From: Tsukamurella sp. 1534
Lineage (GTDB): Bacteria; Actinomycetota; Actinomycetes; Mycobacteriales; Mycobacteriaceae
DNA length: 64,000 nt
Assembly: GCF_000312385.1 (NCBI RefSeq)
Contig: NZ_HE997626.1
Coordinates: 731,206-795,205 of the forward strand
Direction of reading: 5' to 3'
The notes under the pieces are model-generated. The model saw only the letters and a program-made list of their open reading frames with translations, was not told the DNA's origin and ran no database searches. Positions 8,320 through 16,206 of this stretch are shown here, one piece after another. The translations under genes were made by a program, and so were the position numbers. Numbering within the stretch: position 1 is the first letter of the stretch; every line of letters begins with the position of its first letter.

Positions 8320-9233
8320 TCGCACTTCCGGCTGGTGCGATCGCGAAGAAGCGGCCCGGCCTGCACCTCGTCGGACTCCGCGGCGGGCTCCGACGCCACC
8401 CGGCGCGCGATCATCCAGTTCACCGCCATGCCCGCGCCCACGACGAGGACGATCCCCACGACCGATGCCACGGTGACGCTCTGATGCAGGAACGCCGCAC
8501 CCACGACGACGCCGATCGCGGGGTCGAGGCCGAACAGCAGCGCGATCATCGCCGCCGACGCCCGCCCCGCCGCGAGAGCGTCGCACGAGTACGAGATGAC
8601 GACCCCGAAGAACGCCGCAGCCAGCAGGATCCCGACGGTCCGCGGCGTGAGGCTCCCGATCGCCCGGAGCGACCACGGTGCCGTCGCCGCCGCGGCGATG
8701 ACGACCGCGAGGGCCAGCTTGGACATCGGCCGGCTCTGCCTGCCCACCCGCTCGGCGAGGAGGGCGTAGCCGGCGAAGCAGAGACCCGCACCGAGCCCGA
8801 AGGCGATGCCCACCAAGCTGATTCCGCTCCCCTGACCAGCGATGAGTGCCACCCCGAGCAGCGCCACCGGCGCGCAGCACCGCTCCCGCCACCGCTTGGC
8901 CATGACGAAGGCCAGGCCGCACGGGCCGAGGAAGTCGAGGGTCACCGCGACGCCGAGCGGCAGCCTGTCGATGGCCTGGTAGAGGCACACGTTCATCGCG
9001 GCCATCACCACGCCGAAGGCGACGATGGCCGACCACTCCCTCCTGGTCACGCGACGCAAGTCCGGCCGGGTCAGCGCGCACATCATGGCCGCGGCGCCGG
9101 CCATCCGGAGCCCGGAGACGGAGACCGGGCCGGCGCGGGTGAAGGCCTGCAGCGACAACGCGGAAGACGTCTGCGTGCTCACGGCGCTGACGAGCATGGT
9201 GGACGAGGTTTCCAGTTGGGCGCGCATGCGCAT
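8316..9233 (-). CDS. EamA-family transporter (RhtA-like)
   Basis: A 305-residue inner-membrane protein with about ten hydrophobic segments arranged as two EamA (DUF6) halves, like the threonine/homoserine exporter RhtA. Recognisable pieces are ALSLQAFTRAGPVSVSGLRM in the first helix region, LDFLGPCGLAF, and FFGVVISYSCDALA in the second half. It probably exports a small metabolite or amino acid. The ATG at 9233 has GGGAGG upstream; a longer reading from 9296 has no such site and would add an unusual polar stretch. The gene stands alone with no regulator beside it. Confidence 0.8.
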   Translation of the reverse strand: MRMRAQLETSSTMLVSAVSTQTSSALSLQAFTRAGPVSVSGLRMAGAAAMMCALTRPDLRRVTRREWSAIVAFGVVMAAMNVCLYQAIDRLPLGVAVTLDFLGPCGLAFVMAKRWRERCCAPVALLGVALIAGQGSGISLVGIAFGLGAGLCFAGYALLAERVGRQSRPMSKLALAVVIAAAATAPWSLRAIGSLTPRTVGILLAAAFFGVVISYSCDALAAGRASAAMIALLFGLDPAIGVVVGAAFLHQSVTVASVVGIVLVVGAGMAVNWMIARRVASEPAAESDEVQAGPLLRDRTSRKCE

Positions 9234-9378
9234 GACGAACGACACCTCCCTGCACGGCGACTCCGCCGGACCGATCGCCGGCGGCACCGTCAACACTATC
9301 GTTACTTAGGCGAAACAGTGTTGTGTCGTGATTCACACCTCCCCCAGGCGGCCGCACGCGTCTGATGGACTGGCACCG

Positions 9379-9461
9379 ATGAGCGACGACCTGCCCGCCC
9401 CGGTCGCGGACGCCGTGCGAGCCGCGTGGGGCTTCCCCCTCACGCGGCCCGCGACCCGCCC
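9379..9461 (+). pseudogene. 5' end of the phosphotransferase gene in a shifted frame
   Basis: ATG at 9379 reads MSDDLPAPVADAVRAAWGFP, the usual start of an aminoglycoside-phosphotransferase-like protein. The conserved nucleotide-loop motif LAGGQES that should follow is encoded in the next frame (from 9461). One extra C in the CCC at 9459-9461 would explain the break. So the gene is either frameshifted in this strain or the base is a sequencing error. Confidence 0.5.
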
Positions 9462-9484
9462 TCGCCGGTGGACAGGAGTCGATC

Positions 9485-10249
9485 GTGTATCGCTGCGGCG
9501 AGACGGTGGTGCGGGTCGGCGCGACGTTCCGCGACGTCGGCGACGTCGCGTGGTGCAGCGCCGTCGCCGCCGCCGTCGCGCGCCGCGTACCTGAGGCGAT
9601 CGCGCCCATGCCGACCGCGGACGGCCGACTGGCTGCGGGGGTGTCCGGGAGACCGGTTTCGCTGTGGCCCTTCGTTCCCGGGCTTCCGGGTGACGACGCC
9701 GACCCGAACCAGAGGCGCCGGGCGGCGCACCTTCTGGCCCGCGTGCACGCGGCGCTCGCGGGCGTCACCGTGGCGGTCACACCCCGCCGGCGGATGCCCG
9801 CGGCACCCGTCCCGGATCTGCACGACCCGGCCCTCGACACATGGCTCGAAGAATACGGCGAGCCCACGCCCCAGTTGATCCATGGAGACTTCTACGCGGA
9901 CAACGTGATCACCGACGACCGCGGCACCGTCATCGCCCTGATCGACTGGGACGAGGCCGCATTCGGCTCCGCCGAGAAGGAGCTGGCGGGCGCCGCCTGG
10001 GAATGGGGCCGCTGCAGGGAGAGCCTGGACCTCACGCCCGCGAGGCGGTTCGTCGACGACTACGCCGCCGCGGGCGGAACCGCCGACCGCCTCGACGACA
10101 CGGCACTGCGTCAACTGATCCGGGCACGCGTCCGCGACGAGATCGCCTACGACAGGGCGACGGCGGCATCACGCTCTGCCGACGCCGAGGACGAGGACGA
10201 CGAGTACCAGCGGCTGCAGGTCCGGGCGTTCACCGAGCTGCGGCCGTGA
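9485..10249 (+). CDS. Aminoglycoside phosphotransferase-family kinase (5' frameshift)
   Basis: Member of the APH/choline-kinase fold family, which phosphorylates small molecules with ATP. Visible motifs counted from the GTG at 9485: the Brenner motif HGDFYADN (133-140) with catalytic Asp135 and Asn140, and ALIDWDEA with metal-binding Asp154/156. As called from 9485 it lacks the glycine-rich LAGGQES loop, which is present immediately upstream in the same frame but without a start codon. The complete gene very likely runs 9379-10249 with one frameshift near 9460. Substrate unknown; resistance cannot be inferred. The C-terminus has an acidic run (EDEDDE). Confidence 0.7.
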   Translation: MYRCGETVVRVGATFRDVGDVAWCSAVAAAVARRVPEAIAPMPTADGRLAAGVSGRPVSLWPFVPGLPGDDADPNQRRRAAHLLARVHAALAGVTVAVTPRRRMPAAPVPDLHDPALDTWLEEYGEPTPQLIHGDFYADNVITDDRGTVIALIDWDEAAFGSAEKELAGAAWEWGRCRESLDLTPARRFVDDYAAAGGTADRLDDTALRQLIRARVRDEIAYDRATAASRSADAEDEDDEYQRLQVRAFTELRP

Positions 10250-10282
10250 GCCGCCCAGCCCGGCCGGGCGACCGCGCAGCGG

Positions 10283-10852
10283 TCAGAGCCAGGCGCCCGC
10301 GTCCCAGGTGAGGAAGGACTCCAGACTCGAGGCCGGGTGCTGCTGCGGGTGGTTCGTGGACAGGTACGCGCCGCGGTAGAACAGCAGCGGCTTCCCGTCG
10401 TTCACATCGCCGAGCGCGTGCACCCGGCCGATCGCGATGTGGTGATCGCCGCCGTCCAGCACGTTCTCGAGGGTGCAGTCGATCCACGTCAGAGAGTCGT
10501 CGATGGTGGGATTGCCCAGCGGCGACGGGGTCCAGTCCAATCCCTCGAACTTGTCGTCCACGGACCGGCCGAAGGCCGCGCTCACCGATTCCTGCGACTG
10601 CCCCAGCACCGATACCGCGAACCTGCCCGACGCCTCGACGTGCCTCCACGTGCGCGACGTCTTCATCGGGCAGAACAGCACCAGCGGGGGCTCCAGCGAC
10701 AGCGCCGCGAACGACTGGCACGCGAAACCGACGGGCTTCCCCTCGTCGTTCGACGTGGCGATGATGGTGACGCCAGTACAGAATTGGCCCATCACGTGCC
10801 GGAACGTGCGCTGATCGAACGTGCCGGATTCAGGGGCGCCGGTTTCGGTCAT
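10283..10852 (-). CDS. Flavin reductase, HsaB-like
   Basis: A 189-residue flavin:NADH reductase of the class that feeds reduced flavin to two-component monooxygenases. The protein reads FRHVMGQFCTGVTII, then GFACQSFAALSLEPP and SRTWRHVEASGRFAV, closely matching HsaB, the reductase partner in steroid A-ring cleavage, and it shares the GDHHIAIG and PLLFYRGAY segments. In mycobacteria hsaB sits in the hsaACDB cluster; here it stands alone, so the oxygenase partner must be elsewhere. ATG at 10852 is preceded by TAGGTT and six bases, a leaderless-type promoter. No KstR-like box was seen in front of it. Confidence 0.75.
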   Translation of the reverse strand: MTETGAPESGTFDQRTFRHVMGQFCTGVTIIATSNDEGKPVGFACQSFAALSLEPPLVLFCPMKTSRTWRHVEASGRFAVSVLGQSQESVSAAFGRSVDDKFEGLDWTPSPLGNPTIDDSLTWIDCTLENVLDGGDHHIAIGRVHALGDVNDGKPLLFYRGAYLSTNHPQQHPASSLESFLTWDAGAWL

Positions 10853-10902
10853 GCTGCCAACCTACTCCCGGCCCTCGCACCGACCGGAGGCCGCAGGCGC
10901 CC

Positions 10903-11013
10903 TCAGTCCGCGACGACGAAACCGATCGCCGTGGCGGGTACCGTGACCGCGCACAGCGACAGGGAAAGACGCAGGTAGTACCACACGGACTGTCGGAGAG
11001 TTCGGTTCTTCAA
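10903..11013 (-). CDS. Possible 36-residue membrane peptide with TTG start
   Basis: A short frame beginning at TTG 11013 with an excellent Shine-Dalgarno match (GGAGG, eight bases upstream, inside AGGTGGAGGT). The product begins MKNRTLRQSVWYYLRLSLSL and continues as one hydrophobic segment ending GFVVAD, i.e. a positively charged N-terminus and a single membrane helix. It lies between the HsaB-like gene and the divergent K+ channel gene. No homologue is recognised; the strong ribosome site is the main support. Confidence 0.35.
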   Translation of the reverse strand: MKNRTLRQSVWYYLRLSLSLCAVTVPATAIGFVVAD

Positions 11014-11131
11014 GGCGTGCACCTCCACCTCACCTGAATCCAATCGGAATGATCCATAGGCTACCCCCGAAACACAGCCTGCGCTGACTATGTCATCGCA
11101 AATTCGGGAAGTCGCCTCCGCGGGCGCGCGA

Positions 11132-11137
11132 TAGATT
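11132..11137 (+). promoter_or_regulatory. Leaderless -10 element of the channel gene
   Basis: TAGATT six bases before the GTG start at 11144, with no Shine-Dalgarno sequence, as in several other genes of the window. Confidence 0.4.
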
Positions 11138-11143
11138 GCGCCG

Positions 11144-11890
11144 GTGACGCGCAGACAGCAGTGGGAACGCCGGACCAACCCGGCCATGATCGCGCTCGCG
11201 GTCGGCTTCCTCGGCGTGTACGCGGTGCAGGTGCTCGACGTGGCGCCCACTCCCCTCGTGCAGCACCTCATCGCCTGGGCGGACATCGCGATCTGGGCGA
11301 CCTTCGTGGCCGATTACGCTATCCGCGTGCGGCTCTCGACGGACCGCTGGCGGTTCGTCCGCACCCATCCGCTCGACCTCGTCGCCATCCTCCTGCCCCC
11401 GTTCCGGCCGCTGCGGGCCCTGCGCGCCGCCCCGATGCTCATCAGCGGCCTGCATCGTGCCCGCCTGACCCGGGCCCGGCTGGCGGTGTTCGTCGGCTCG
11501 ACGAGCCTGCTGGTGGTGTTCCTGTGCAGCCTCGCGTTCCTCGACGCCGAGCGCGGCGCCCCGGACACCAAGGTGACCGACTACGGCGACGCGCTGTGGT
11601 GGGCCGCCGTCACGGTGACGACCGTCGGCTACGGCGACGTCTACCCCGTCACCGTCGAGGGCCGCGTGGTGAGCATCGTGCTGATGGCCTTCGGCATCGG
11701 CCTCATCAGCTTCGCGATCGGCACCGCCACCAGCTGGGTGGTGGACCAGGTCAAGAGCGTGGACGCGAGCGCGCGGCGCACCGACCGCGAGGTCGACGAG
11801 CTCACGGCAGAGGTGCGCGCGCTGCGCGAGGAGATCGCCGCGCTCACCGAGGCCGCCCGGGCCGAGCCGGACCGGCGCACCGCCCCGTAA
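11144..11890 (+). CDS. Voltage-gated-type potassium channel
   Basis: A 248-residue ion channel subunit. The potassium selectivity filter TVGYGD is at residues 160-165, between a pore helix (ALWWAAVTVTT) and the last membrane helix. The N-terminal part has several membrane segments, and the arginine-spaced stretch RPLRALRAAP to RARLTRARLAV (88-113) resembles an S4 voltage sensor. A C-terminal coiled coil (about 213-240, heptads of Leu/Val with Glu/Arg) could assist tetramer assembly. It likely carries K+ across the cytoplasmic membrane. The GTG start is supported by the leaderless-type promoter. Confidence 0.85.
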   Translation: MTRRQQWERRTNPAMIALAVGFLGVYAVQVLDVAPTPLVQHLIAWADIAIWATFVADYAIRVRLSTDRWRFVRTHPLDLVAILLPPFRPLRALRAAPMLISGLHRARLTRARLAVFVGSTSLLVVFLCSLAFLDAERGAPDTKVTDYGDALWWAAVTVTTVGYGDVYPVTVEGRVVSIVLMAFGIGLISFAIGTATSWVVDQVKSVDASARRTDREVDELTAEVRALREEIAALTEAARAEPDRRTAP

Positions 11891-11913
11891 CGGGGTACCG
11901 CGGCGCCCGTCCG

Positions 11914-12714
11914 TCAGGCGCCGGCGCCCTCGACGATGGCGCGCGCGACCGGGGAGAGCTCCGCGACCGGGCGGCCCAGCTCGATCCGGCCGGTGGGCAA
12001 CAGCGGCGGCTGGGCCAGGAACCGCGGCGCGCGGCCGGCGGCGGGGCGCATGGCCTGCGCCGCGTGCACCAGGAACGGATGGCACACGAACACGTCGCCC
12101 GCCTCGCCGGTGGCGAGCACCTCGGGCAGCCCGTCGGTCTCCGCGTACTCGCCGGTCATCCCGAACACCTCGACGCCCTCGTCGCCGTAGCGGCGCAGCG
12201 ACGCCGCGATCCGACGGTGCGAGCCGACCCGGATCCGGGTCGGGGCGTCGCCGGGACCGGTGTCGGAGAACAGGTACAACAGGAGCAGTGCGCGGCCGTC
12301 GCTGCGGAAGTTCACCCGCCAGCGCAGGAAGTTCGTGGGGTCCTCGCCCGGGAAGCCCGCGTCCACGTGCCACCCGTCGTCGACGGGGTCCTCGTCCGAC
12401 GGGAACCGCACGGGGAAGGTGCCCAGCGAGACGCGCCGCAGCCAGCGCCCCGCCCCCACCAGGCGATCCGCGGCTGACACCACCGCCGGGGCCCGCGCCG
12501 CGGCCCGGAAGGGCTCCTCCCCGTGGTCGCCCAGGCGGACCACCGGCCGCTCCCAGGTCGACGGGTCGTCGCGACGGACACCCGACCGTTCCAGTTCCTC
12601 CCACAGGACGTCGCGACCCGCGGCGGCGGTCCCGGCGTCGAACGCGCCCCGCAGGGCGACGAACCCGTCGCGGACGAACGCCTCCACGTCGTCGTCGGTC
12701 AGTTCGTCGTCCAT
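11914..12714 (-). CDS. Phytanoyl-CoA dioxygenase family protein
   Basis: A roughly 266-residue Fe(II)/2-oxoglutarate-dependent oxygenase. The metal ligands are His116 and Asp118 (GWHVDAG) and a distal His in VFVCHPFLVHAAQ (His212 or His217); the Arg of APRFLAQPP would bind 2-oxoglutarate. Such enzymes hydroxylate lipids, osmolytes or natural products, and the substrate is not evident. Three starts are possible (GTG 12756, ATG 12720, ATG 12714). I chose 12714 because GGGG stands seven bases upstream and the product still begins before the first conserved helix (LTDDDVEAFVRDGFV). Confidence 0.75.
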   Translation of the reverse strand: MDDELTDDDVEAFVRDGFVALRGAFDAGTAAAGRDVLWEELERSGVRRDDPSTWERPVVRLGDHGEEPFRAAARAPAVVSAADRLVGAGRWLRRVSLGTFPVRFPSDEDPVDDGWHVDAGFPGEDPTNFLRWRVNFRSDGRALLLLYLFSDTGPGDAPTRIRVGSHRRIAASLRRYGDEGVEVFGMTGEYAETDGLPEVLATGEAGDVFVCHPFLVHAAQAMRPAAGRAPRFLAQPPLLPTGRIELGRPVAELSPVARAIVEGAGA

Positions 12715-12829
12715 CGGCATGCCCCGACCGTTCCACCCCGTGCGCACCTGCGCCACCGATTTACCGGTGCTCCACAGGCGCCGCCCGCGGATTCGCGGCG
12801 TCCGTCACACGCATCTGTTGAGCCCGCGG

Positions 12830-13120
12830 CTAGCACACCACGTCGAGGTATTCGATGCGCGGCGCCTGCTCCAGGAGACTGCCGATCGTTGTGGAGAACG
12901 CGCGGAAGTGCTCTGATTTCGCGTGAGCCTCCAACGCCTCTGCATCGGAATAGGATTCGATCATCGTGTACAGCCGCGGCGTGCGTCGGGACTTACCCAG
13001 CCGGTATTGGCGGTTGCCGGGTTCGTTGTCCCTGACATGGGCGGCGAACACGCGCACCGCCTCCTCGAACTCGGCCTCTTCGCCGGCTTTGACGTGGATT
13101 TCTGCGAGGACTGCGATCAT
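12830..13120 (-). CDS. Putative quinol monooxygenase (ABM domain)
   Basis: A 96-residue antibiotic-biosynthesis-monooxygenase-fold protein. It reads MIAVLAEIHVKAGEEAEFEEAV at the start, with ESYSDAEALEAHAKSEHFRAF in the middle, the pattern of YgiN-like quinol monooxygenases. They are dimeric cytoplasmic enzymes or sensors without cofactor. Base composition and codon use from here to about 18.2 kb look slightly less GC-rich than in the core genes, and this gene is the left edge of that stretch. It may be cotranscribed with nothing else; the acyl-CoA dehydrogenase ends 88 bp upstream on the same strand. Confidence 0.75.
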   Translation of the reverse strand: MIAVLAEIHVKAGEEAEFEEAVRVFAAHVRDNEPGNRQYRLGKSRRTPRLYTMIESYSDAEALEAHAKSEHFRAFSTTIGSLLEQAPRIEYLDVVC

Positions 13121-13208
13121 TTTCGATATCTGCCTACGGTCGATGAGCGGATACTACGAGCGGTCGATCGATGCATGTCCCGTGCCCCGATTCGAAGCCC
13201 GCGGATGG

Positions 13209-15020
13209 TCAGAACCATGAGTCGGACAAGTCGAGCGTCGTGCGATCGTTCCGAAGGAGCAGATCGAACTGGCACCCGGTCTTGGGGAGTTCATGGGCGA
13301 AGAAGTAGCGCGCGGTCAGCCGCTTCCCCTCGTAGAAGTCGCCCGGCCTCCCGTCCGATACGAGTGCTTGTTCCAGCCAGATCCACGCCACGACGCAGTG
13401 ACCCACCGCTTCGAGGTAGATGCTGGCATTGGCGAGCGCGGCCTCCGGATCGCCCTCGCGCCACAGGTGTTCGGTGACGCTCTCGATACGATTCCGGGAG
13501 CGCCGGAGCGCTTCTCCCCACACCTCGACCTCGCCACCGAGCCGGCTCGCGCGAGCGCTCGTGTCGTCCATCTCGTCGAGGAGCAACCGGAGGGCCGCAC
13601 CGTCGCCCATGCGCACCTTTCTGCCGAGCAGGTCCAGGCCGTGAATCGCGTGCGTTCCCTCGTGGATCGCGTTCAGGCGATTGTCTCGATACAACTGCTC
13701 GACGTCGTAGTCCCGGGCGTACCCGGCGCCGCCGTGCACCTGGATGGCGAGGCTGTTCGCCTCGAGCGACCATTGCGCGGGCCAGCTCTTGACGATGGGA
13801 GTGAGGAGCTCGAGGAGGAGACCCGCGCGTTCACGACTCTCGACATCGTCGGCGGTGGCCGCCTCGTCGACGAGTTTGGCGCAGTACAGACCCAGCGCGA
13901 GAGATCCCTCGGCGTACGACTTCTGCGCGACGAGCATCCGGCGGACGTCCGGATGGCCGATGATCGGCACCTGGTCGGCGCTGTTGCCGGAGAGTGGCCG
14001 GCCCTGGATTCGGGTTCGGGCGTACTCGACGGATTTGAGGAAGCCCGTGTACCCGAGTGAGGCGGCGGCGAGACCGACGCCGATGCGGGCTTCGTTCATC
14101 ATGTGGAACATCTGGTGCAGGCCCCGGTTCTCCTGCCCGACGAGATGGCCGACTGCTCCGGGGCTGCCTCCGGGCCGATGCGTGCCGCCGCCGAGGGTCA
14201 GCAGGGCGTTGGTGGTTCCGTGGTTGCCCATCTTGTGATTGAGGCCGGTGAGGACGACATCGTTCCGTTCAGCGGGGTCACCGTTCTCGTCGAGGAGGAA
14301 CTTGGGAACGATGAACAGGGAGATCCCTCCCACCCCGGGTGGGCTGTCTGGAAGTTTCGCCAGGGTGAGGTGAACGATGTTCTCGCTCATCTCATGGTCG
14401 CCGCCGGTGATCCACATCTTGCTACCGGTGAGGCGGTAGGTCCCGTCGTCCTCACGGACGGCGCGCGTGGTGATGTCGGCGAGCGATGAACCCGCTTCGG
14501 GCTCCGACAGGCACATCGTGCCGAAGAAGCGGCCGGCGATCATGGGACGCACCCAGCGCTCGACCTGGTCGGGAGTGCCGTAGGCCTCGAGCAGATGCGC
14601 GTTGGCAATCGTGAGCAGGGCGTACGAGACGGTGCTCACGTTCGCCGCCTGGAACCAGCAGTTCGCGGCTTTCGATACAACATAGGGAAGTTGCATGCCG
14701 CCCAGTTCGGAGCTGAATTCGCCGGCGAAGAAGCCTGCGTCGCGGAGGGCTTCGAGCGCTTCCTGCACCCCTGGTGCGGTGACCACGCGTCCCCGCTCAT
14801 CGACATGGGGTTCGTGGACATCGGCCGTCTTGTTGTGCGGGGCGAACCTGTCGATCGCGAGGTCCGCCGACAAGTCGAGCACCGCGTCGAAGGTGTCCCT
14901 CGAGTGGTCTCCGAACCGGTCACGGGCACACAAGGACTCCACGTCCAGCCACTCGTAGAGGAGGAAGTCGAGGTCGCGCGGATTCAGGATGGCGGCGCCG
15001 GCCTTGAGATTCTGTTTCAT
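13209..15020 (-). CDS. Acyl-CoA dehydrogenase, large (AcdB/DmdC-type)
   Basis: A 603-residue flavoenzyme introducing the alpha-beta double bond into an acyl-CoA. It is of the longer class (about 590-610 residues) with an N-terminal extension and an extra C-terminal helical domain, as in DmdC-like and FadE5-like enzymes. FAD-contact motifs LSEPEAGSSLADI (171-183) and the TGSKMWITGG segment are intact, and the catalytic base is Glu454 in NAIHEGTHAIHG. It starts 6 bp after the enoyl-CoA hydratase stop, so both form an operon. With the divergent ligase they make a fatty- or branched-acid activation and beta-oxidation set. Substrate chain length cannot be told. Confidence 0.9.
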   Translation of the reverse strand: MKQNLKAGAAILNPRDLDFLLYEWLDVESLCARDRFGDHSRDTFDAVLDLSADLAIDRFAPHNKTADVHEPHVDERGRVVTAPGVQEALEALRDAGFFAGEFSSELGGMQLPYVVSKAANCWFQAANVSTVSYALLTIANAHLLEAYGTPDQVERWVRPMIAGRFFGTMCLSEPEAGSSLADITTRAVREDDGTYRLTGSKMWITGGDHEMSENIVHLTLAKLPDSPPGVGGISLFIVPKFLLDENGDPAERNDVVLTGLNHKMGNHGTTNALLTLGGGTHRPGGSPGAVGHLVGQENRGLHQMFHMMNEARIGVGLAAASLGYTGFLKSVEYARTRIQGRPLSGNSADQVPIIGHPDVRRMLVAQKSYAEGSLALGLYCAKLVDEAATADDVESRERAGLLLELLTPIVKSWPAQWSLEANSLAIQVHGGAGYARDYDVEQLYRDNRLNAIHEGTHAIHGLDLLGRKVRMGDGAALRLLLDEMDDTSARASRLGGEVEVWGEALRRSRNRIESVTEHLWREGDPEAALANASIYLEAVGHCVVAWIWLEQALVSDGRPGDFYEGKRLTARYFFAHELPKTGCQFDLLLRNDRTTLDLSDSWF

Positions 15021-15026
15021 TCGGAC

Positions 15027-15845
15027 CTACTTTCCGGTGAAGCGGGCGTCGCGCCGCTCGATGAACGACCGCATGCCCTCCCGGCCGTCGTCGGTATGGA
15101 GCAGCGCGGACATGTCGGCGTCCAATCGAGCGAATGCGGCGCCCTCTCCTTCGAGGCGTGCGCGGTGGGCCGATTCAAGCGTGGTCTTGACCCCGAGCGG
15201 GCCGGCCTTCTCGCTGATGTACTCGGCGATCTCGATTGCGCGGTCGAGTTGGCGGCCGGGCTGGACCACCTCTTGCGCGAGGCCGATCCGTAGTGCCTCG
15301 TGGGCGTCGTACGGCTCGCCGGTGAGCAGCCACCTCATCGCGTTTCCCCAACCGGCTTCGCGAGGAAGCCGAACAGTCGCACCGCCGAAGGCATAGATTC
15401 CGCGGTTGATCTCCATCTGCGAGAAGCGCGCGTCCGAGGCGGCGACACGGATGTCGGCGGCGAGCATGAGCTCGATGGCCAGCGTCATGACCCAGCCCTG
15501 CACCGCCATCACCAGCGGGGTGGTCCAGATCCCGTCTCTGCGCCAGGGATCACGCAGACCGGGCTTGCCGTAGTCCAGGATGCCCTCTTCGATCCGGGGG
15601 CCGACCTCGGCGAGATCGAGGCCTCCCGTGAAGTGCTCCCCTCGGGCGAACAGCACGCCGCAGCGAATCTCCGGGTCCTCCTCGAGCCGGTGATAGGCCT
15701 GCGCGAGTTGTTCGATCAGTTCGAGGGTGAACGCGTTGCGCTTCTCGGGGCGGTTGAGACCTATGAGAAGCACATGGCCGCGCTGTTCGACGGTGACCGC
15801 AGGCGGCTGCTCCGCCTGGGACGGTGAGGGATTCGATGTGGTCAT
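15027..15845 (-). CDS. Enoyl-CoA hydratase/isomerase family protein
   Basis: A 272-residue crotonase-fold protein, expected to hydrate the enoyl-CoA made by the neighbouring dehydrogenase. It has the oxyanion segments NRPEKRNAFTLELI and HFTGGLDLAEV, and the trimer-interface LMLAADIRVAASDARFSQ. The usual catalytic Glu pair is altered: VQGWVMTLAIEL takes the place of the common GxxxGGG stretch, so catalysis may differ from classic crotonase. The open frame extends 47 codons upstream, but the ATG at 15845 has GAGAGG in front and gives family length. First gene of the operon with the dehydrogenase. Confidence 0.8.
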   Translation of the reverse strand: MTTSNPSPSQAEQPPAVTVEQRGHVLLIGLNRPEKRNAFTLELIEQLAQAYHRLEEDPEIRCGVLFARGEHFTGGLDLAEVGPRIEEGILDYGKPGLRDPWRRDGIWTTPLVMAVQGWVMTLAIELMLAADIRVAASDARFSQMEINRGIYAFGGATVRLPREAGWGNAMRWLLTGEPYDAHEALRIGLAQEVVQPGRQLDRAIEIAEYISEKAGPLGVKTTLESAHRARLEGEGAAFARLDADMSALLHTDDGREGMRSFIERRDARFTGK

Positions 15846-15887
15846 GGTCCACCTCTCGGTACGAGACGATCTGGTCAACAGATTCGA

Positions 15888-15904
15888 TAGTTGCATATCA
15901 CTAC
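15888..15904. promoter_or_regulatory. Operator-like site 1 (HxlR regulon candidate)
   Basis: Sequence TAGTTGC-ATATC-ACTAC with short inverted arms TAGT/ACTA. It belongs to a group of four sites of form MGTTGC-N5-RCTAY found only around this island (others at 16007, 17714 and 18211). It sits 43 bp upstream of the enoyl-CoA hydratase start. Confidence 0.5.
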
Positions 15905-15983
15905 TGTTCTGGCTAGCGCTTTCACCTAACTCGGACGAACAAGCCCCGCTAGAACATCGACTATTACTGGCATTTTTCACACA

Positions 15984-15999
15984 CACGGCTTGAGCCGTG
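15984..15999. repeat. Palindrome in the divergent intergenic region
   Basis: Arms CACGGCT (15984-15990) and AGCCGTG (15993-15999) with a TG centre, between operator-like sites 1 and 2. It could be another operator or a small hairpin; nothing decides between them. Confidence 0.4.
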
Positions 16000-16006
16000 C
16001 TATCAC

Positions 16007-16023
16007 TAGTTGCAGATCACTAC
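16007..16023. promoter_or_regulatory. Operator-like site 2 (HxlR regulon candidate)
   Basis: Sequence TAGTTGC-AGATC-ACTAC, identical to site 1 in 15 of 17 positions and in the same orientation, 119 bp away. It precedes the SDR relic and the acyl-CoA ligase on the plus strand. Confidence 0.5.
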
Positions 16024-16057
16024 CTAATGGAGAAGCAGTGAGCGTGCTCGCCCTGTT

Positions 16058-16170
16058 CGCTTCGGCACCCCGGAGGAACTGGCGGCCACGGTCGCGTTCC
16101 TTGCCTGCCCAGCGGCGGGCTACATGACGGGAGCGACGATCCGCTCGACGGCGGCCTCACCGCCGACTGA
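16058..16170 (+). pseudogene. Relic of a FabG-like SDR gene (3' end)
   Basis: Reads RFGTPEELAATVAFLACPAA then GYMTGATIR, the C-terminal signature of 3-oxoacyl-ACP reductase-type SDRs. After ATIR the frame breaks; adding one G between 16144 and 16145 restores VDGGLTAD and a TGA at 16168-16170, the normal end of such proteins. The rest of the gene is gone, so this is a deletion remnant with an added frameshift. It suggests the island once carried a 3-hydroxyacyl-CoA dehydrogenase-like step between the operator and the ligase. Confidence 0.75.
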
Positions 16171-16206
16171 ACACAGCCCTCGCCCTCCCCGAAAGGAGTT
16201 CAACCA

